In this document: positions 5,710 to 11,266 of the stretch, piece after piece | Layout: the number at the start of each line of letters is the position of its first letter | Numbering within the stretch: the stretch's first letter is position 1 | Assembly: GCA_028705905.1 (NCBI GenBank) | Contig: JAQWCP010000026.1 | Coordinates: 1 to 11,266, forward strand | Origin: Oscillospiraceae bacterium | GTDB lineage: Bacteria; Bacillota; Clostridia; Oscillospirales; Oscillospiraceae | Length of the DNA: 11,266 nt | Direction of reading: 5' to 3' | The notes under the pieces: model-generated | What the model was told of the DNA's origin: nothing | Databases searched by the model: none | What the model saw: the letters and a program-made list of their open reading frames with translations, nothing else | Made by a program: the position numbers and the translations under genes

Positions 5710-6735
5710 ATGATATTTATGGAGTACGATTTTTCAAAACAGGAGCGCAGGTTGGGTAAAATCGTCTTTGCGCTCACCCTTGACCGAAAGAAAATGACGG
5801 AGCGTATCGTCATTGGGGAAACGAACGAAACGCGCCGCCAGTTGGAAGATGGAACGGGCAATATTTTCTATGACCGGACAAGGCCATTGGGAAAGTTCCT
5901 GATTGACTTTGAAACAGACACGGGAATGGAATGGAACAGAAACGCCATGACCTTGCGTGAAAGCTACGGCAAGGCAATTCCACTTGAAGCTGCGCGGTGG
6001 AAAATGGCTGTGCCTGTGGCTGATTTCCTGCGGGGCAAATATGCAAGCGGTGAACCGTCCGCGCTGTTTGCTGCTATCCGTACTTGGGAAGAATACCTGA
6101 ATTGTTTTCACCTCAATCATGGCGCAGATATGCTCATAAGGCGGTTATCCGCATTGTACCGCCCGTTCTTCCTGTACGGCGGTAACAGGACGTGGCAGGA
6201 AGAAGCAACCGCCGCCCTGTCAAAGGTGTTGCGTGAGGAAGAAGCGGCGGTGGAATTGTGGTATCCCGTCTTAAAACGGTCTTTTGAGTGTGTCGTTGCT
6301 TCGGCTTCGTTCCTGCCCTTGATTGCCTATTATCTGCACAAGATTGAGGAATGGGGCTTTGTCTTTCAGAAATGTAAGGTCTGCGGCAATGACTTCCTTG
6401 CCCGGAGCCGCCATTATGAATTGTGTTCCGATGATTGCAGAAAAAAACAGGCGGTTGAAGCCAAACGGGAATTTGACGAGAGGGCGAAAAATGACCGTCT
6501 TGAACAACTGCATGAAGCGGCGTATTATTACTGGTATAACCGTCTGCGGAAGTTAAAGCGCGGAGAAGCCGCCGACTTGGAAAAGGCGGCGGCTGTGGGT
6601 GAAGCGTTTGCGGCGTTCCGCAAAGAAGCGGTGAAGCGCAAAAGCATGGTGAAGCGCGGCGAAATGAAGCTGACTGACTTTTCATCATGGCTTGTCGGGC
6701 AACAAAACGAGGTTGACCGCTTGATGGGCGAATAA
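5710..6735 (+). CDS. DUF6076-like protein with a C-terminal four-cysteine zinc knuckle
   Basis: A 341-residue soluble protein of unknown function, tentatively like DUF6076 proteins from Clostridia mobile elements (recalled, not searched). The N-terminal two thirds have no motif I can name. Residues ~220-245 carry KCKVCGNDF...YELCSDDCRKKQ, with Cys222, Cys225, Cys239 and Cys243 placed to bind one zinc. After them comes a Lys/Arg/Glu-rich helical tail (about 246-341). This resembles zinc knuckles at the ends of DNA-binding or RNA-binding proteins. The ATG at 5710 follows AAGGAG by four bases; ATG 5719 is an alternative. An in-frame ATG-like start at 5647 lies upstream of the predicted transcription start and is unlikely. 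It has its own promoter and terminator and diverges from tnpW and the recombinase, so it could be the element's regulator, but that is only inference from position. Confidence 0.75.
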   Translation: MIFMEYDFSKQERRLGKIVFALTLDRKKMTERIVIGETNETRRQLEDGTGNIFYDRTRPLGKFLIDFETDTGMEWNRNAMTLRESYGKAIPLEAARWKMAVPVADFLRGKYASGEPSALFAAIRTWEEYLNCFHLNHGADMLIRRLSALYRPFFLYGGNRTWQEEATAALSKVLREEEAAVELWYPVLKRSFECVVASASFLPLIAYYLHKIEEWGFVFQKCKVCGNDFLARSRHYELCSDDCRKKQAVEAKREFDERAKNDRLEQLHEAAYYYWYNRLRKLKRGEAADLEKAAAVGEAFAAFRKEAVKRKSMVKRGEMKLTDFSSWLVGQQNEVDRLMGE

Positions 6736-6736
6736 C

Positions 6737-6778
6737 GCCTAAATGTATACAGGCAGGTGTTACGCTTTAGGCTTTTTT
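6737..6778 (+). terminator. Intrinsic terminator after the zinc-knuckle protein gene
   Basis: GCCTAAA (6737-6743) pairs with TTTAGGC (6766-6772) and six T follow. It starts one base after the stop codon of the preceding gene. Confidence 0.75.
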
Positions 6779-6920
6779 GAGGGCTGAAAGCCGCATGATT
6801 ACAGGCTTTTTTCCGCTCGGTTTTGACGTTTTCAGAGGTGGCAAGGGTTTTATATTACCTACCCTCGAAACGGCGTTTAAGGCGTGACAAGGGGCGTTTT
6901 CAGCCCCATATCTACACATG

Positions 6921-6948
6921 AAAACGGGGCCTTGTGCGGCCCCGTTTT
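6921..6948 (-). terminator. Strong terminator hairpin, probably bidirectional
   Basis: AAAACGGGGCC and GGCCCCGTTTT form a perfect 11-bp stem around TTGTGC, with T-rich exits on both strands. It begins 15 bases after the stop of the DUF6809-like gene and would also stop read-through from the left. The rest of 6779-6963 holds only weaker repeats and no gene I can support. Confidence 0.75.
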
Positions 6949-6963
6949 GTAATGATATTACTA

Positions 6964-7260
6964 TTACTGGTCGTTCACAATCAACAGGTGGTACAGCAGC
7001 CGCGCCCCGGCTTTCATTCCTAACTCCATGTAAACGTACTCGTATTCGGTCAGGGCTTGGGAGAGGTCGGCGGTAGCTTCGTCCCGTTCGGGGCCATCGG
7101 GGTAGATACTTTCCAATCGCCTGTAAATAGGGTCGCACTCTTTTTTCAGAGTGTCGCGGTAGGGCTGCGTTCCCTCCGCGAAATCATCCGTACCGTACAA
7201 GAGAAAGCTGCGGAGTTGTCGCAGGTTCATCCGGCCAAATGCTTCTTTGATGTAATCCAT
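6964..7260 (-). CDS. DUF6809-like small protein
   Basis: A 98-residue soluble acidic protein, MDYIKEAFGRMNLRQLRSFL..., mostly predicted helical, with YRDTLKKECDPIYRRLESIYPDG in the middle and EYEYVYMELGMKAGARLLYHLL near the end. This pattern matches the DUF6809 family as I recall it, small proteins common in Bacillota mobile elements and without a known function. The start at 7260 is preferred over the longer frame because AAAGGA lies about ten bases upstream and the recognisable protein begins there. That ribosome binding site is buried in a hairpin, so translation may be regulated. It sits between two terminators and the damaged virB6, near what seems to be one end of the mobilizable element. 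Confidence 0.72.
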   Translation of the reverse strand: MDYIKEAFGRMNLRQLRSFLLYGTDDFAEGTQPYRDTLKKECDPIYRRLESIYPDGPERDEATADLSQALTEYEYVYMELGMKAGARLLYHLLIVNDQ

Positions 7261-7266
7261 GTAAAA

Positions 7267-7310
7267 CCGTCCTTTCGTGGTTGTTTTCCCGCACAACGCT
7301 TGAAGGACGG
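7267..7310 (-). promoter_or_regulatory. Leader hairpin that pairs with the ribosome binding site of the DUF6809-like gene
   Basis: On the minus strand CCGTCCTT (7310-7303) pairs perfectly with AAGGACGG (7274-7267), which contains the AAGGA ribosome binding site. Inside, GTTGT (7297-7293) pairs with ACAAC (7284-7280). The structure ends seven bases before the ATG at 7260. It could repress translation until opened, for example by a trailing ribosome, a ligand or a protein. The pairing is seen; the effect is inferred. Confidence 0.45.
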
Positions 7311-7533
7311 TGGAATTTGTGATATGCTGTCCTTGCAACCGCCTTCGGGCGTTGTGGGTGGCAGCGGCGGTTTTCTCTTGTCGGGGATTGCGTCGCTGCC
7401 AGTTCTTTTTACCTGCAAAAAATGGGCGGCGAAATGCCTACCCATTCAAATACATATTTATCACCCGCTTTACGCAATGCCGCGAAACTCCTGCAAATGA
7501 GCCGCTTGCCATGCTGTTTTAGTGGCGGTATCA
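7311..7533. other. Non-coding end region of the mobilizable element
   Basis: No convincing gene. It holds an inverted repeat AACCGCC (7337-7343) and GGCGGTT (7366-7372) followed on the plus strand by TTTTCTCTT, perhaps a weak terminator. A 41-codon minus-strand frame (7534-7409) and overlapping frames on the plus strand have no ribosome binding site or recognisable product. It adjoins the break in virB6 and probably contains the recombinase end site. Confidence 0.35.
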
Positions 7534-7553
7534 TTACCACCCTTTACAGCATA
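7530..7553. repeat. Candidate right element end at the virB6 break
   Basis: Plus-strand ATCATTA, CCACCCTTTAC and ACAGCATA blocks, shared with 608-640. They coincide with the point where the virB6 protein stops resembling its family (after codon ~50). This is the likely junction between the mobilizable element and the conjugation operon. Confidence 0.35.
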
Positions 7554-7704
7554 CATTCCACGCCTGCGGTGTTGTTCCGACCTGCGTTGAGATCTCGCCA
7601 ACCTTTTCATTCACGCTATCAAACATGCCTGAAAGATTGCTGACGATGCCGCCGACAAGTATTTCTCTCAGCCATTCGATGATGGCCTCTTTTATCATAT
7701 CCAT
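7534..7704 (-). pseudogene. Truncated VirB6/TrbL-like conjugation membrane protein (N-terminal fragment)
   Basis: A 56-codon frame, MDMIKEAIIEWLREILVGGI, then VSNLSGMFDSVNEKVGEIST and QVGTTPQAWN, then VCCKGW and a stop. The first ~50 residues match the start of the large multi-membrane VirB6-like protein that follows Maff2 in Tn1549-like ICEs, which normally runs to several hundred residues with many membrane segments. Here everything after TPQAWN is missing. AGGAGG lies 12 bases before the ATG. The last six codons read into the adjoining element. The product cannot form the inner-membrane channel, so the conjugation apparatus is broken at this point unless the remainder exists elsewhere. Confidence 0.75.
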
Positions 7705-7726
7705 TTAGGGCGAGAACCTCCTTTCT

Positions 7727-7763
7727 GGAGGAAGGCTGCCTGCCGAAGCAGACAGCCCCCTCC
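7727..7763 (-). promoter_or_regulatory. Stable UUCG hairpin between Maff2 and virB6
   Basis: On the minus strand GGCTGTCTGC (7757-7748) pairs with GCAGGCAGCC (7743-7734), one G-U pair, across a TTCG tetraloop; outer GGAGG and CCTCC arms extend it. It falls 21 bases after the Maff2 stop and its 3' arm lies beside the AAAGGAGG of virB6. It may tune the ratio of the two products by partial termination, mRNA protection or masking of the ribosome binding site. Confidence 0.5.
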
Positions 7764-7784
7764 GGGGATTGTGCGGCTTGACGA

Positions 7785-8000
7785 TTATCCGAAAAGCCCG
7801 GTGAGCAGGGGAACAAGGGTGATGCCGATGAGGGCGACACCGCCGCCCGCCATGAGCTGCTTCATGCCCTGGGACTTTGCGCCGGGGTTATCGTTGCCGT
7901 AACCTTCCATGAGGTTAATGACGCCCTAGATACCGAGACCGGCACCGAGAGCAACAACGAGAGTCTGAAGAACACCAACTGCGGAATTGAAAAAACCCAT
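7785..8000 (-). pseudogene. Maff2-family conjugation membrane protein with in-frame amber codon
   Basis: The frame 8000-7785 encodes a complete 71-residue Maff2-like protein: MGFFNSAVGVLQTLVVALGA, GLGI, a stop, then GVINLMEGYGNDNPGAKSQG and two further conserved parts ending LTGLFG. Two hydrophobic segments (about 8-30 and 50-69) suggest a small membrane protein of the conjugation channel, next to VirB6 as in Tn1549-like elements. Codon 25 (7928-7926) is TAG where the family has Trp (IWGVIN), one base from TGG. The rest of the frame is intact. The usual AAGGAGG is not in front of the ATG but about 100 bases upstream, separated by an 89-bp repeat-bounded segment. Both defects point to a dead gene; a sequencing error or amber suppression could explain only the stop codon. 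Confidence 0.8.
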
Positions 8001-8010
8001 TATAAATTTT

Positions 8011-8099
8011 GCCGGAATCCAGGGATTTGAAATGATTGTTGGGTCTCAGAATTGCAGAGGCCGGAATGAAAACCGTATTTTACGGCTCCCGATTCCGGC
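8011..8099. mobile_element. 89-bp segment with 9-bp terminal inverted repeats (MITE-like candidate)
   Basis: GCCGGAATC at 8011-8019 and GATTCCGGC at 8091-8099 are perfect inverted ends. A further GCCGGAAT copy at 8060-8067 and an inner CCGTA/TACGG stem (8073-8077, 8081-8085) allow a cruciform in the right half. It separates the AAGGAGG at 8108-8102 from the Maff2 ATG at 8000; removing it would put that site about 12 bases from the ATG. No target duplication is visible, so its mobility is a guess. Confidence 0.45.
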
Positions 8100-8175
8100 A
8101 TCCTCCTTCATATTTTTTAATTTTGGCTGCTTCATTCCAGCCCTGCAAGGTGAGTAGGTGTCTTGTGTGCTTCAT
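8080..8175 (-). CDS. Small ORF between virD4 and Maff2 (31 residues)
   Basis: ATG at 8175 follows an excellent AAAGGAGG by eight bases and opens a 31-residue basic peptide, MKHTRHLLTLQGWNEAAKIK then KYEGGCRNREP. I do not recognise it. It begins 27 bases after the virD4 stop. Its leader is almost identical to that of pcfB (20 of 21 bases). The last residues and the stop codon come from the repeat-bounded segment, so the original end was different. It may be a real small conjugation-operon peptide or a start site kept to couple translation into Maff2, whose old ribosome binding site lies inside its 3' half. Confidence 0.4.
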   Translation of the reverse strand: MKHTRHLLTLQGWNEAAKIKKYEGGCRNREP

Positions 8176-8202
8176 GAAGGATTCCTCCTTTCCTTCGATT
8201 TT

Positions 8203-10047
8203 TTATGAGAAAGCCGATACCGGAAGAGCGTCCACCGCGTCATCATCATTTTCTACGCTGACCTCATAGGTATCGTACTTTTCATCGGGTTTGGGCTTGA
8301 GCTGCGTCGAGAGGTATTTCTCGATGTCGAACTTGTTCTTATCGTTGTAGTCCGAAAGGTACCTGTAATTGGGGTGCTGGGTTATATCGTACTTTGACGA
8401 CATAAACGGGCGCACACCGCGCAGCTGCAAGATGCACTTGCCACCGTCCAGTACCGCCAGCTCGTCAACGGAAGCAAGGTCTTTGCCGAGCTTCTGATAA
8501 TTCAGGCTGTGAGAGACCTCACGGCCTCTGCTTTCGCCTGTGTTGTAGGTATCAATGGTTTCCTTACCGAGCGACTGATTCAGTTCTTTCAGCGTCGTCG
8601 GCTCCTTGCCACCGAGGAAGATCGAACAGTCACAGTTGCCGATGATCGTATCGGCGCTGTCCTTATACAGAGCCTTCAGCTGAGATTGCGCCTGCAAGAC
8701 AAGGCAGGCGGAGATCTCACGGCTTCGGATCGTCGCCATCAGCTTTTCCAGATTCGGTATCTGACCGATGTTCGCGCACTCATCAATGAGGCAGCGCACA
8801 TGCACCGGCAACCGCCCGCCGTAGAAGTCATCTGCCTTTTCGCAGAGCAGATTGAACAGCTGGCTGTAAATCATGGAAATCAAGAAATTGAAGGTCGTGT
8901 CCGTATCCGACATGATGAGGAAAAGCGCCGTCATGTGGTAATCGTCCTTGTCGGCATCCGGGCTGTCGTATATCCGGTCGCCCAGTGTATCAAGCTCCAG
9001 TTCATCGTAGCTTGTGATCTCACGAAGCTCCTGAATATCGAAGGGAGCAAGACGGGCACCGCAGGAGATATTGATCGACTTTGCGGTTTTGCCGGCAGCG
9101 AGCTTGTATTTCTTGTACTGACGAACGGCGAAGTGGTTCGGGTCTTTTTCCTCCAGCTCCTTGAACAGCAGATCGACATTGTTTTCAAAGGTTTCATCAT
9201 CCTCACGAACCTCCATCGCGTTGATGAACTCGATCAGCGTGGAGAAATTCTGTTCCTCCACAGGCGCTTCGTAGTGGATGTAGCCGATGATCGCGGTATA
9301 GAGAAGCGTTTCTGCCTTCTGCCAGAAATCATCGCCGCCTTTTCCATCGCCCTTGGTATTGGCAATCAGCGTCGTGACCAGCTTCAGAATGTCCTTTTCA
9401 CTGTGGATGTAAGCGAAGGGATTGTAGTGCATGGACTTCTTGAAGTTGATCGTATTGAAGACCTTGATCCGGTAGCCGTTCTTCTGTAAGAGTTTTCCGC
9501 ACTCGACCAGCACCGTGCCTTTGGGGTCAGTCACGACGTAGGAGCTGTGCATTTGCATCAGGTTCGGCTTGATGAAAAACCGTGTCTTACCGGAGCCGGA
9601 GCCGCCGATCACAAGCACGTTTTTGTTTCTCGCGTTGCGCGGGTCTTTCGGTCGGTTCGACATCATCAGCCGTTCCGTCTGGGTCAGGATGATGTTGTTC
9701 TTGAAAACGGGATCAACATACGGCGCTATATCTTCCTGCGTGCCCCACCGGGCAGAACCGTATTCCTCGTTTTTTCGGAACTTCTTCGCGTTCTTTCCTC
9801 TGACGTAAACGATCAGCCGGATAATCAGCGCAAACGCGATACCCACAAGAATATCCACGGGATGGAAGCTCGGAAGGAAAGACTGAAACGCCATTTTGAA
9901 GCCTTCCGGAATGTGGAGCATCTTGCCGGATAAATCCGTTCCCTGCGCCAGCCGCCATGCCTGTCCGATCTTGGTGAAGAACAACCCCAGGAACACATAC
10001 GGCACGTTCAGGATCAGGAACTTTTTCATGTTTACGGGTTTCTTCAT
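8203..10047 (-). CDS. virD4: VirD4/TraG-type type IV coupling protein
   Basis: A 614-residue membrane-anchored ATPase that delivers the relaxase-DNA complex to the conjugation channel. Two N-terminal membrane segments lie at about 9-25 and 64-83. The Walker A is GGSGSGKT (148-155), with SSYVVTDPKG after it. The Walker B is CLIDECANIG (419-428), followed by IRSREISACLVLQAQSQL. The C-terminus is acidic and polar (VENDDDAVDA). The length and motif order are those of intact family members. The ATG at 10047 overlaps the pcfB stop as ATGA, so the two are translationally coupled; AAGGGG lies nine bases before it. The gene looks functional even though Maff2 and virB6 downstream do not, so the protein may survive only as a relic or serve another element in trans. 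Confidence 0.93.
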   Translation of the reverse strand: MKKPVNMKKFLILNVPYVFLGLFFTKIGQAWRLAQGTDLSGKMLHIPEGFKMAFQSFLPSFHPVDILVGIAFALIIRLIVYVRGKNAKKFRKNEEYGSARWGTQEDIAPYVDPVFKNNIILTQTERLMMSNRPKDPRNARNKNVLVIGGSGSGKTRFFIKPNLMQMHSSYVVTDPKGTVLVECGKLLQKNGYRIKVFNTINFKKSMHYNPFAYIHSEKDILKLVTTLIANTKGDGKGGDDFWQKAETLLYTAIIGYIHYEAPVEEQNFSTLIEFINAMEVREDDETFENNVDLLFKELEEKDPNHFAVRQYKKYKLAAGKTAKSINISCGARLAPFDIQELREITSYDELELDTLGDRIYDSPDADKDDYHMTALFLIMSDTDTTFNFLISMIYSQLFNLLCEKADDFYGGRLPVHVRCLIDECANIGQIPNLEKLMATIRSREISACLVLQAQSQLKALYKDSADTIIGNCDCSIFLGGKEPTTLKELNQSLGKETIDTYNTGESRGREVSHSLNYQKLGKDLASVDELAVLDGGKCILQLRGVRPFMSSKYDITQHPNYRYLSDYNDKNKFDIEKYLSTQLKPKPDEKYDTYEVSVENDDDAVDALPVSAFS

Positions 10048-10535
10048 AGCTCTAGCCCCTTGTCTTTATGCCGCACCTTGTCCTTGCTGATGGTCTGCGC
10101 CAGCGGGTTCATACTGCGGAGCTTCTGAACGATGGAACCGCGGTCTTTTTTCTGGAGCGCCTGTCGGCTGTACTCGTCAAACGCCGCCGTCAGAGCGTCC
10201 GCGTCTCTTGCCTTGAAGAACACCAGATACTTGGGAGGCGCGGTCGCTCGGTCTTTCTTTACGGCATAATCAACGCCGTATTTCCGGGCGACCTTTTCAA
10301 AGTCCTTGATGTTCCTGTCGTTGATCTCGATGTTGGAGACGCCCTGATTCTGTCCGACGAGCTCTTTGACGGACTGTTTACCGGTAGGCTTTACCGGGCC
10401 GTTCTGTGCGTTCTCACGCTTCTTTTCCTTCTGGTAGGAAAGGTAATGCGACATCGCGGATTTCAAAATCCGGCCTGTCAGCTTGGACGAGCTGATAATC
10501 AGCGTTACTGTCCTGTTTTCAACTTCTTCCTGCAT
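10044..10535 (-). CDS. pcfB: PcfB-family (DUF3801) conjugation protein
   Basis: A 163-residue, basic, soluble protein. It opens with MQEEVENRTVTLIISSSKLTG, the usual PcfB beginning, and the central block (VSNIEINDRNIKDFEKVARK, then YGVDYAVKKD, PPKYLVFFKARDADALTAAF) is the conserved DUF3801 core. It ends in a Lys/Asp-rich tail. In pCF10, PcfB is an accessory factor that works with the relaxase and the coupling protein at the transfer origin, and it sits upstream of the coupling-protein gene in Gram-positive conjugation operons, as here. AAAGGAGG lies eight bases before the ATG. It starts 24 bases after the parB stop and overlaps virD4 by four bases. Confidence 0.88.
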   Translation of the reverse strand: MQEEVENRTVTLIISSSKLTGRILKSAMSHYLSYQKEKKRENAQNGPVKPTGKQSVKELVGQNQGVSNIEINDRNIKDFEKVARKYGVDYAVKKDRATAPPKYLVFFKARDADALTAAFDEYSRQALQKKDRGSIVQKLRSMNPLAQTISKDKVRHKDKGLEL

Positions 10536-10559
10536 GAAGTATTCCTCCTTTCCGCGGCG

Positions 10560-11266
10560 TTACAGGGATTTGTCCCTTTGCCGCTTTTTCTGCCACTGTT
10601 CCAGCAGCTTGATGATCGTGTTCTGCATCTGCTGAGGGGTATAGGATTTCGGAAAATACTTACGGAGCACATCGCTTCGGATCGTAAGTCTGTCCAATTC
10701 ATCCTTTTTCTCCTCGGACATGATCTTGAACATGGCATCCTGTGTACATGCACCTTCCTGACTGAGCTTCTTCAGCCGCTGTGCCTGGGAAAGTGAAGGT
10801 GTGGCCTGCGAGTAGTCCATTGCCTCAAGAAACATCCGCTGTTCATTTTTCTTCAGGTACGAAAGCTCAACCGCCGGATTCATGGCAACTTCCTTTCTGT
10901 CCACCATATCCATGAGCTCCGGAATCAGCTCTGTCAGGCGAATAAAGCGTTGCACTTGCCTTGAACTGTCTCCGGCTTCCTGTGCAACTTGGTCTCTTAC
11001 AGTGGTGGCACTTAACTTCTGGCCAATTTGGCCAGAAGTTAAATCAAGCCTTTTTCCCTGATGTTTCAGCGCGTCCATTTTGAGCTTATATGCCCATGCC
11101 CGTTCACTGGGAAGCAGAGATTCTCTTTGAAGATTGCTGTCCACCATGAGGATAATGGCTTCATCATCCGTCATATTCCGGCAGATTGCCGGGATTGTGT
11201 CCTTGCCGGCAAGCTCAGAAGCCCGCAACCGTCTGTGACCGGAGACCATTTCATAACCGTCTTCAT
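10560..11266 (-). CDS. parB: ParB/Spo0J-like partition protein, N-terminus outside window
   Basis: At least 234 residues are present; the frame continues past the window edge (EDGYEMVSGHRRLRASE), so the internal ATG at 11249 is not the start. SGHRRLRASELAG is the ParB GERR-type box and DSNLQRESLLPSERAWAYKL is the ENLQR-type box, both of the N-terminal nuclease/CTP-binding-like domain. A helix-turn-helix region follows (RDQVAQEAGDSSRQVQRFIRLTELI), then a conserved PAVELSYL segment and a basic C-terminus. Such proteins head the conjugation operons of Tn1549-like ICEs and may stabilise the excised circle. The coding sequence contains a 31-bp palindrome at 11012-11042. The stop is 24 bases before pcfB, so the genes form one operon whose promoter is outside the window. 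Confidence 0.85.
   Translation of the reverse strand, partial: EDGYEMVSGHRRLRASELAGKDTIPAICRNMTDDEAIILMVDSNLQRESLLPSERAWAYKLKMDALKHQGKRLDLTSGQIGQKLSATTVRDQVAQEAGDSSRQVQRFIRLTELIPELMDMVDRKEVAMNPAVELSYLKKNEQRMFLEAMDYSQATPSLSQAQRLKKLSQEGACTQDAMFKIMSEEKKDELDRLTIRSDVLRKYFPKSYTPQQMQNTIIKLLEQWQKKRQRDKSL
11012..11042. repeat. 31-bp palindrome inside parB
   Basis: TTAACTTCTGGCCAA (11012-11026) and its exact reverse complement TTGGCCAGAAGTTAA (11028-11042) flank a single T. In protein it encodes LTSGQIGQKL, just before the helix-turn-helix. It could be a binding site for ParB itself (a parS-like site), for another dimeric regulator, or an mRNA hairpin; the sequence does not decide between these. Confidence 0.7.

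Noticed and set aside
7619..7840. 73-codon minus-strand frame
   Set aside because: Out of frame with both the Maff2 and VirB6 reading frames it overlaps, which match known families.
7926..7928. Stop-codon recoding (amber read as an amino acid) in Maff2
   Set aside because: It is the only in-frame TAG seen in a conserved gene here, and the gene also has a displaced ribosome binding site; simple decay explains both.
8509..9489. 326-codon plus-strand open frame opposite virD4
   Set aside because: It is the mirror of a strongly conserved coupling-protein gene with Walker motifs; no ribosome binding site or recognisable domain.

Overview
The window looks like a mosaic of mobile DNA from a Gram-positive gut-type Clostridia (Bacillota). 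The reasons are the strong AGGAGG-type ribosome binding sites, the TndX/TnpX-type large serine recombinase with TnpW, the DUF3847 plus MobA/MobL pair, and a Tn1549-like conjugation operon (ParB, PcfB, VirD4, Maff2, VirB6). No species can be named from the sequence alone.

Layout. (1) Positions 3-593 (+) are the 3' part of a more AT-rich gene resembling a glycosyltransferase, probably host sequence or other cargo. (2) About 600-7550 is a mobilizable element, read mostly on the minus strand. A divergent promoter near 5612-5658 serves a small unexplained frame and tnpW on one side and a zinc-knuckle protein gene on the other. The recombinase has its own promoter (5106-5134), overlapped by an inverted repeat. 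A terminator follows, then DUF3847, then a well-formed MobQ-type oriT (nic motif TAAGTGCGCCCT at 2775-2786), a nitroreductase gene in the opposite direction, and the relaxase mobL. A DUF6809-like gene lies near the other end. (3) From about 7550 to the end, on the minus strand, is the beginning of a conjugation operon: parB (partial), pcfB, virD4, a small ORF, Maff2 and virB6.

The conjugation operon is damaged. virB6 is cut after about 50 codons, exactly where the left element begins. Maff2 has an amber codon at Trp25, and its ribosome binding site is separated from its start by an 89-bp segment with 9-bp inverted ends. The conjugation module here is therefore probably a dead remnant fused to a mobilizable element that would need a helper ICE in trans. 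The relaxase is also odd: the expected ATG is ATC, and the first ordinary start codon lies past the catalytic tyrosine.

Working model (inference): MobL and DUF3847 act at the oriT between them, the serine recombinase excises and integrates the element, TnpW is its small companion, and the nitroreductase is passenger cargo. The most notable observations are the oriT, the virB6 junction with shared short repeats, the decayed Maff2 locus, the ATC start of mobL, a 31-bp palindrome inside parB, and a hairpin that hides the ribosome binding site of the DUF6809-like gene.
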